From positions 1,619,001 to 1,683,000 of the forward strand of contig JAWNZC010000473.1 in NCBI GenBank assembly GCA_035771165.1: 64,000 bases of DNA, written 5' to 3'. Shown here one piece after another: positions 57,223-64,000 of the stretch (its first letter is position 1; each line of letters starts with the position of its first letter). The translations under genes and the position numbers were made by a program. Source of the stretch: Paragorgia papillata. Its lineage: Eukaryota; Cnidaria; Anthozoa; Scleralcyonacea; Coralliidae. The notes beneath the pieces are model-generated. The model searched no databases. It worked only from the letters and a program-made list of their open reading frames with translations, and was not told the origin of the DNA.

Positions 57223-57642
57223 AGCTCTACTGTAGCAAACATGGAAACTAAAACAGTTTAAAATATACTATAAATTAACCCTTTCACGGCGGGTTCAAAG
57301 GTAAATATAAATTTTAAAACGGCGACATCAACAGTGCTGACAGATATTGCCACCTGCCTTCCGAGTGTTCTTCCATAATCCATCTCAACAAAAACAATCA
57401 AAATTTTGCTCATCGGTTTATTCGGTTATTGGTGTACTATTTCATTAGCTATAGGGCTGTTTATATATATATACGGGAGAGTTAGAGTTAGTAGAGTTAC
57501 TAACCCATTTATACAAACAACTTTACGTCTAAGTTCTTAGTAACACTACTATCACAGTAACACACGGTTACCATGGTCATGCGAGCTGACCTATCTATAA
57601 TAATTAATTATATATAATTAAAGCGCAGTTTATCAGTTCTTT
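57223..57642. other. 5' non-coding part of the hAT element
   Basis: A/T-rich leader region with no further feature. Confidence 0.45.
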
Positions 57643-58333
57643 GAATAGACCCTTTCAAGGTAGTTTCCGCCATGACGAAAGGGGTGCAAATCCATTGGGG
57701 CGAGCGCGCGGCCCTGCCTATTTATCCTTGTTAAAATCATGGTTAAACTCGTAGAGCAAGAAGTATATCGCTTCGGTTTTTGTCAAATTCGTCTTTAATC
57801 GTCGTTTGGAGCAGTTTTCTGTGAGCTGGAATATTCGTTTCTTAATTCGAAACCATTATCGCTGACAATCAACCCGAAGAAACGCTATAATACGAAGATT
57901 TCCTCAGCTGAACAGTGACTGTGTTGTTATGGCGGGCACCGAACGCGGCTGTTTGTCTTAGACAAAACGCCTTGCTGTGCAGTGTGATACTGTAAACAGC
58001 AAGGCGTTTTGTCTAAGACAAACAGCCGCGTGCGGTGCCCGCCATAACAACACAGTCACTGTTCAGCTGAGGAAATCTTCGTATTATAGCGTTTCTTCGG
58101 GTTAATTGCCAGCGATAATGGTTTCGAATTAAGAAACGAATATTCCAGCTCACAGAAAACTGCTCCAAACGACAATTAAAGACGAATTTGACAAAAACCG
58201 AATGGCTATATACTTCTTGCTCTACGAGTTTCACCATGATTTTAACAAGGATAAATAGGCATGGCCGCGCGCTCGCCCCAATGGTTTTGCACCCCTTGCG
58301 TCATGGCGGAAACTACCTTGAAAGGGTCTATTC
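57643..58333. mobile_element. 691 bp near-perfect palindrome
   Basis: Arms of about 335 bp (from GAATAGACCCTTTCAAGG inward to AACGCCTTGCTGT-like sequence) are inverted copies with few differences, around a loop of about 20 bases centred at 57988. It lies in the 5' region of the hAT element. It is probably a foldback MITE; no TSD is clear. Confidence 0.8.
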
Positions 58334-58954
58334 GGATGAATCGGATCATTTCGGGAATCGCGAGCTTTGAAAGTTTATAAGATACAAACTTGACAAACAT
58401 TTACCGTTCATAGTCACAGTTAACAGTTTAAGATTTCATTTATAAATTATAATAAAACCCGTCGAGGCACATGACATGCTTTGATACAGCCATCGGCAGG
58501 AAACTAAACGTTAACATTACTAGTAAGACTTACCAAATCCCAGTAAGTCCCTTGATCCCAGCTGCCTTTGTTTGCCTCCGATAGTGATATTCCGATATAA
58601 ATTGAAATGATTCAAGTGAGTCAATGCTCAAAGCTCTTGATTTGACATTTTGACTGCGTCAGTGCGTCCGAATTCCGAAACAGCGCATTGTGTGTTTACT
58701 TGCCAGTATGAGACTACGAGTCGTATCAATTAAGCGAGACAGTGTCTCACAGTGAGTATAAACAATATCATATGACATAATGACAGCTTTGTGATACCTT
58801 ACCTATATGTAAGCTTTTCTTACTATAATAATTAAACATTAGCTAACTAGATTATAAAACAAATAATAACTTAATAGTATTTACCTGTTGTGAAGTGTGA
58901 ACGCCAAAATCCATAGACTTCTGCCGCCCTTGACAAAATTTTGAAGCCACGCAC
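58334..58954. other. hAT 5' region, no gene
   Basis: Nothing recognised. Confidence 0.4.
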
Positions 58955-59160
58955 TCTTCGGGGCTCCGCACTCTTCGGGGCCCCGCACTCTTCGGGGCCC
59001 CGCGCTTTTGGGGCCCCGCGCTTTTTGGTGCCCCGCGCTTTTGGGGGCCTCGCGCTTTCTGGGGCCTATCGCTTTGTAGAAAGGAAGTGCAGAACAAAAA
59101 ATTGCGCAATCAGAAAGCGCGGGGCCCCCGAAAGCGCGGGGCCCCCGGCATATGCCGGTT
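58955..59160. repeat. GC-rich subterminal repeats of the hAT element
   Basis: Units like GCACTCTTCGGGGCCCC and GCGCTTTTGGGGCCCC repeat about six times, then recur inverted near the end (AAAGCGCGGGGCCCCCG twice). A matching GCGCGGGGCCCC is near the left end at about 43090. Subterminal repeats of this type bind hAT transposases in known systems. Confidence 0.7.
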
Positions 59161-59193
59161 CTGCCATGGGGTTAATCCGGGACTGCGCTACAG

Positions 59194-60462
59194 TACAAGT
59201 TGTAACAACATTCTCAATTTAGTAGTTCAGCATCACGTAAATAAAACCACGCGCCTCGACTTTCTCGCTCAAACGACAAGCTTTCCATGGACGAAAAGAC
59301 AGAGCGAGTGCTTGTTTGGCTTCGAATCAAGATCTTTCTGAAATCTGAATAGCCTTTTAACTAATGTTTCAAGTGTACAGTTGACATGTTAGATCATCGG
59401 CCAAGATGTCTTAGCTATAAAAGTTTGTATGCAGAAATCAACTTAACTGTACTTGGCACTGCTTGAGTTATATGTAGGCGTATAAAATACTTATTCCAAA
59501 AGCGCGTTGATCATTGTTCAGGCAAATCAATGAATGTGTTACTAGAGTCTAACATATAGTAAAGATTAATAGAACGAAACTGCGATATAGTGTGATATTC
59601 TTTTAACAATGCGATTAGCGACCGCGTTTATTGTTTTTCCCAATTTACCTAAAATTGTCATTTGATGATTAGGGGGGATAAGGCAAACAACAAACTACTC
59701 ACAATATATACACTAAACACTAGCTACTAAACACGGAATGGCACAACAAACCATATAGACACAACACGTCGTCTGATCGTATTTCTGATCGCCATTCAGT
59801 GCTCAACTCAGCACGAACACATTCACAACACACTATATTAAAACACATGAGCATGTCGCTTTGATCGGATTTTACATCATTCAGCGCGAACACTAGCAAA
59901 GCAAGTTCATTTCATTCATCAACTATGCTATAGTTTAAAATCACTTGGCTTCACAAAACGACAAGGACATATTCACGACACACTATTAATTAACACAAAA
60001 TGTCGCTCTGATCGCATTTAATAAGATCAACATTCAGCGAACACATACAAACTCACTATATAGACACAACAATATAGTGACACGACATTCAGTGCTCAAC
60101 TCAGCGCGAACTATTAGATTCGTGTCAAAGTATATGCTATAATTTAAAATCACTTCGGAAAACGACCAGATCTACAGTATTTGGCTATCACTGAGTTGTT
60201 GTGCCACACTGCATTTTCATTGGCTCCGAAGGCATCATGACATCCGTAACATTCGGTACATTGTCGTTTAACCCTGCATTCTCATTGGCTCCGAAGTTAT
60301 TCTATAGTTAATAGCATAGTATTGTTATAGCATAGTATCTACTAGCGCATGTGCAGTAGATACAAAAAACGAGATATGCGTGAACAACAACAGGCGATAT
60401 CCGAGTGTTTCACCTGTGACCAGTTTTGTTAATCGTTTTGTAACTTCCCAAGCACTAGCTAT
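59194..60462. repeat. Intergenic with diverged ~200 bp tandem repeats
   Basis: From about 59755 to 60170, two diverged units share CATTCAGTGCTCAACTCAGC, TATGCTATAGTTTAAAATCAC and GATCGCATTT-like phrases. No gene is seen. About 60360-60470 is related to the interior of the MITE at 10271. Confidence 0.5.
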
Positions 60463-60655
60463 ATAGGTCAGTGATCACACTCTTTCAGTCATTGATATAG
60501 AGAACCCACAGTCATGTTATATATAGGTCAGTGATCACACCGGCTCTTTCAGTCATTGATATAGAGGGCCCACAGTCCAGTTATATATAGGTCAGTGATC
60601 ACTCTCTTTCAGTCATTGATATAGAGCAATAAGAGCACCCACAGCCCAGTTATAT
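60463..60655. repeat. Tandem repeat, three units of about 66 bp
   Basis: Each unit contains TATATAGGTCAGTGATCAC, CTCTTTCAGTCATTGATATA and CCCACAGT. A TA run follows to 60674. Confidence 0.9.
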
Positions 60656-60675
60656 ATATATATATATATATATAG

Positions 60676-61120
60676 GTCAGTTGATTTAAATTGATACAAA
60701 AATGTAGCTTTAATAGACTGTAATAGTGTTGAATATACAGTAAACAATTATTTATAAGTTCTCCTCCATTTGGCACAATGTCTTTTTACACGTTACAGAA
60801 TAATTATTGATACATTACTACTACATTCAATAATCATAGAAGTTTTCGCGGAAACTTAATTTCGCGAAAATCGGAGGAAGGCAAATTTACGCGATTTGAT
60901 TAGAAATTCTACTGTCTTCGATAAAACGTGCTGAATTTAATTTCGCAAAATTGTCATTTTTTAACCATTTCCTTTTACCCCCTTGGTGTGACGCCAGTAG
61001 TGATACCCCCCCCCCCCCATATGGAGACCAAAGGGATGCCGCCTCATTAAATATTCAACTTATTATTTATTCATTCTCAGGCTCCTTTGGGACCTCCAAA
61101 CCCTTAACCTGATTATTTAT
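60676..61120. other. No gene; C-run at about 61007-61018
   Basis: A/T-rich sequence. CTCAGGCTCCTTTGGGACC near 61076 begins the repeated material of the next feature. Confidence 0.4.
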
Positions 61121-62766
61121 GCATACGTCATTATTTCTCAGGCTCCTTTGGGACCCTCTAAACCCTAATTTTCATCCAACCCCCAAACCCTAGCTGTTAC
61201 TCAACCCCCCGTGTAGTACGTCATAACCGATAGCTCTCCGACTAATTTCCGAAGTTACGTCATTATCAAAAGGCATCCCACTTTCTTCCTTATAAGTATT
61301 AGTAATTACATTTTCATTTATACACTTTACCCCACTGTCAGTCAACACTTGTGGGACACGTAGGTACAAAGAGCATGCGTACAGTAAGCTTTAAGGAAAT
61401 AGACATTCTTTACAAGGAACGGGAGAGAAATTGATAGAGACATTTTATATTTTTTATCTGAAACCTCATCTGTGTGAGTATAGAGAGTTTGGAGCAATCT
61501 AAATGTCTGAATGGGCCAGAGATAACTTGAGGTAGTTCTACTTAATAACATATCATGAATATTATATTAAGGTTAGAACCGAAATATTCAAACAGAGTAA
61601 GTCATCCTAGAATCATTGCTAACTAAACCCTCGTTTATAAAGCAAGTCAAGATATCGTAAGAAGAATTTAAGATATATTTTAGATGAGGAATCACTTCGA
61701 GAAGTCGAGAAAAGAACGATTTTAAGTGTCGAAATATGAACTAAAGGCAAAGCGATTTATTACTTTGAAAGCGTTGCTACGCTTTCTGTTACTAAGTGTG
61801 CTATTTGTATATTTATCCTCAGTGCACGTGCAGGAGACAAAAGAGAAACTCATTAGGGGTCATTAAGAGGATTAAGCGCTTGGGCACGTCTAGTCGAGAA
61901 GGTCATTAGCAGTGTTACCATAGCGAAACCGCGTCGCGTCCTTCATTCGTCTCAGGCTCCTTTAAGACCCTCTAGCTGTTACTCAACCCCGCGTGTAATA
62001 CGTCATAACCGATAGCTCTCCGAATAATTCCCGAAGATCGTCATTATCAAAAGATGCTCGACTTATTATAAGTAATAGCAACCAAATTTCATTTATGCAC
62101 TTTACCTTACTGATCGACAGTCAGCAGTTGTGGGGCATTTTTCAAACAGAATAAGTCATCCTAGAATCATTGCGTGCTAGCCCTTGTTTATAAGTGAAGA
62201 ATTCGTGAGAAGATAGAATGAGGAATCACTTTAAGCCGTATTTAAGAAGAACTTAAGATAGGGTGAGGAATGAATTCGAAAAGCCGTGAGCTAAGGGGTT
62301 TGAAACGTATTAACACTGGCACATAGCAACGTAAAGCTTGTATGTGAATATTATATTAGATATTTGGTTCGCTTTTGTGGTGTTTATACGTTTAAGAACT
62401 GTGCAAAGTTCATCAAGGTTCGCTTTGGATAACTCTTAGCGAGTTGTTAGTCTAATTATATGTAATTGTCGGAGTCTACTTCGGAATATTACAGAGCTTG
62501 GTTTTTAATAATTCGATGCTATGGTTTGGTAGTTTATAAAAAAATCAGACTCGTACGTGAAGAACACAAAGGAGAAAAGGCATTAATTAGAATCTCATTA
62601 AATGTTACTAATGAGCCAAACACCACGGATTTGCATATATGGTAGAATATTTAATTGTTTTGGTGGGTTAAAGGAGGATAAAAAGGGGCATGAGGAGGTA
62701 TTAATGAGTGGGCATGTTCGGGCGAGAAAGTCATTAGCAGTGTTACCATAGCGAAACCGCGTTGCC
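61121..62766. repeat. About 0.8 kb tandem duplication, diverged
   Basis: Shared landmarks in order are CTCAGGCTCCTTT (61138, 61951), CGATAGCTCTCCGA (61227, 62010), AAGTCATCCTAGAATCATTG (about 61600, 62152), GAGGAATCACTT (about 61686, 62220) and CATTAGCAGTGTTACCATAG (about 61905, 62731). The spacing varies because of indels. No coding potential is evident. Confidence 0.75.
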
Positions 62767-62859
62767 GGCTCTGAGCGGCTCCGAGCCCCGGCTCTTCGCT
62801 CCGAGCGACTCCGAGCCCTCGGCTCTTGGCTCCGAGCAGCTCCAAGTCCTATAGGAGGA

Positions 62860-63146
62860 GGAGAAAGAGGAGGAGGCGGAGGAGAAAGAGGAGAAGGAGA
62901 AGGAGGAGGAGCAGAAAGAGGACAAAGAGGAGCAGGAGGAGGAGAAAGAGGAGGAGGTGGAGAAAGTGGAGGAGAAAGAGGAGGAGGAGGAGGAGGAGGA
63001 GAAAGAGGAGGAGGAGAAGCAGAAAGTGGAGTAGAAAGAGGAGGAGGAGGAGAAAGAAGAGAAAGAGGAGGAGGAGAAAGAGGAGGGGAGGAGAAAGAGG
63101 AGGAGGAGGAGAAAGCGGAGGAGAAAGAGGAGGAGGAGGAAGAAGA
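62860..63146. repeat. Polypurine tract (GAGGAGGAGAAAG)n
   Basis: About 285 bp of nearly pure purine on the plus strand, preceded by a short GGCTCTTCGCTCCGAGC repeat at 62765-62845. Confidence 0.95.
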
Positions 63147-63252
63147 AACCCCCAAACACCCCTGGGATACCCAATCATCCCTGGGGTAACCGCCAAACAC
63201 CCCTGGGTACCCCCAATCACCCCTGGAGTAACCCGCCAACACCCCCGCCGTT
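63147..63252. repeat. CCAAACACCCCTGGGTA tandem repeat
   Basis: About four imperfect units of CCCCTGGG-containing sequence separate the purine and pyrimidine tracts. Confidence 0.8.
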
Positions 63253-64000
63253 CTCCTCCTCCTCTTTCTCATCCTCCGCCTCCTCTTTCTCCTCCTCCTC
63301 CTCTTTGTCCTCCTCCTCTTTCTCCTCCACTTCCTCCTCCTCTTCTTTCTCCTTCTCCTCCTCTTTCTCCTCCTCCTCCTCCTCTTTCTCCTCCACTTTC
63401 TCCTCCTCCTCTTTCTCCTTCTCCTCCTCTTTCTCCTCCTTTTTCTCTTTCTGCTCCTCCTCTTTCTCTTTCTCCTCCTCCTCCTCCTCCTCCTCTTTCT
63501 CCTCCACTTTCTCCTCCTCCTCCTCTTTCTCCTCCACTTTCTCCTCCTCGTCCACTTTCTCCTCCTCCTCTTTCTCCTTCTTCTCCTCTTTCTCCTTCTC
63601 CTCCTCTTTCTCCTCCCCCTCCTCCTCCTCTTTCTCCTCCACTTTGTCCTCCTCCTCCACTTTCTCCTCCTCCTCTTTCTCCTCCTCCTCCTCCTTCTCC
63701 TCCCCCTCCTCCTCCTCTTTCTCCTCCTCTTTCTCCTCCTTCTCCTCCACTTTCTCCTCCTCCACTTTCTCCTCCTCCTCCTCTTTCTCCTCCACTTTCT
63801 CCTCCTCCTCTTTCTCCTTCTCCTCCTCTTTCTCCTCCCCCTCCTCCTCCTCTTTCTCCTCCTCTTTCTCCTCCTCCTCTTCCTCCTCCTTCTCCTCCTC
63901 TTTCTCCTCCTCCTCTTTCTCCTCCACTTTCTCCTCCTCCTCCTCCTCCTCTTTCTCCTCCTCCTCCTCCTCCTCCTCTTTCTCCTCCACTTTTTCCTCC
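63253..64000. repeat. Polypyrimidine tract (CTCCTCCTCTTT)n, runs off window
   Basis: About 750 bp of nearly pure pyrimidine, the inverse of the tract at 62860, continuing to the window edge. The Glu/Lys 'ORF' is its translation. Confidence 0.95.

Larger units (their letters stand above)
43047..59185 (-). mobile_element. hAT transposon split by nested insertions
   Basis: The left end CAGGGCCGGATTAGGG and the complement of the right end (CAGTCCCGGATTAACC) match at 11 of the first 13 positions. CGCTACAG is exactly duplicated at 43039-43046 and 59186-59193. The minus-strand transposase is in two pieces (57222-56292 and 44971-43400) separated by 11.3 kb of younger insertions. Subterminal GC-rich motifs occur at both ends. 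The original element, once insertions are subtracted, is under 5 kb. Confidence 0.92.

Noticed and set aside
61165..61200. AAACCCTAA phrases as telomere-like repeat
   Set aside because: Only a few scattered occurrences in a non-tandem setting.
62598..63990. Glu/Lys-rich and Ser/Pro/Leu-rich proteins
   Set aside because: Translations of the purine and pyrimidine tracts.

Overview
The window is eukaryotic, most likely invertebrate metazoan, and best fits a cnidarian, probably an anthozoan such as a stony coral. That is an inference from the mix of elements: KIAA1958-like tyrosine recombinases, a multicopy RecQ-like helicase, a P2X7-intracellular-like domain, Penelope-like elements, a 5S-headed SINE, many hAT-type hairpin elements and an amplified C2H2 zinc-finger family. 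There are no operons, ribosome binding sites or CRISPR arrays. Nearly everything recognisable is a transposable element, a broken element gene, or a zinc-finger gene.

0-17 kb: decayed retroelements (LTR gag/protease, Penelope-like RT/GIY-YIG, an internally deleted LINE), a 5S-derived SINE, two mirror-image composite microsatellites, several MITEs with visible target-site duplications (TSDs), and a roughly 2 kb TIR-bounded element holding convergent remnants of a P2X7-C-like gene and a THAP domain.

18-43 kb: a minus-strand family of C2H2 zinc-finger genes (22.9, 32.0 and 42.7 kb, plus a 75 bp remnant at 30.7 kb) sharing 3' and 5' flanks. Because the flanks are repeated, later insertions can be read by filled-versus-empty-site comparison: a 2.57 kb segment carrying an intact tyrosine recombinase, a 2.95 kb giant palindrome, and a nest of six hairpin elements. 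Between copies two and three lie a RecQ-like pseudogene and a truncated recombinase-like gene joined to an unrelated C-terminus.

43-59 kb: one hAT transposon (TSD CGCTACAG at 43039-43046 and 59186-59193) whose transposase is split by a 5'-truncated LINE. The LINE is split by a CAC-ended DNA element (TSD TAAA), which in turn contains a 657 bp MITE (TSD AATAAACAT) and a nearly intact Ty3/Gypsy retrotransposon (TSD GCGG; 179 bp LTRs with one difference). The Gypsy element has gag and pol in one frame separated by UGA followed by CUAG, and a self-complementary 13-nt candidate primer site in place of a visible tRNA site.

59-64 kb: diverged tandem repeats, a roughly 0.8 kb tandem duplication, and a purine tract facing a pyrimidine tract at the window edge.

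The most distinctive items are the recoding and priming signals of the Gypsy element, the order-of-insertion record in the nested loci, the tyrosine-recombinase insertion with its own empty-site controls, and the THAP/P2X7-C-like element.
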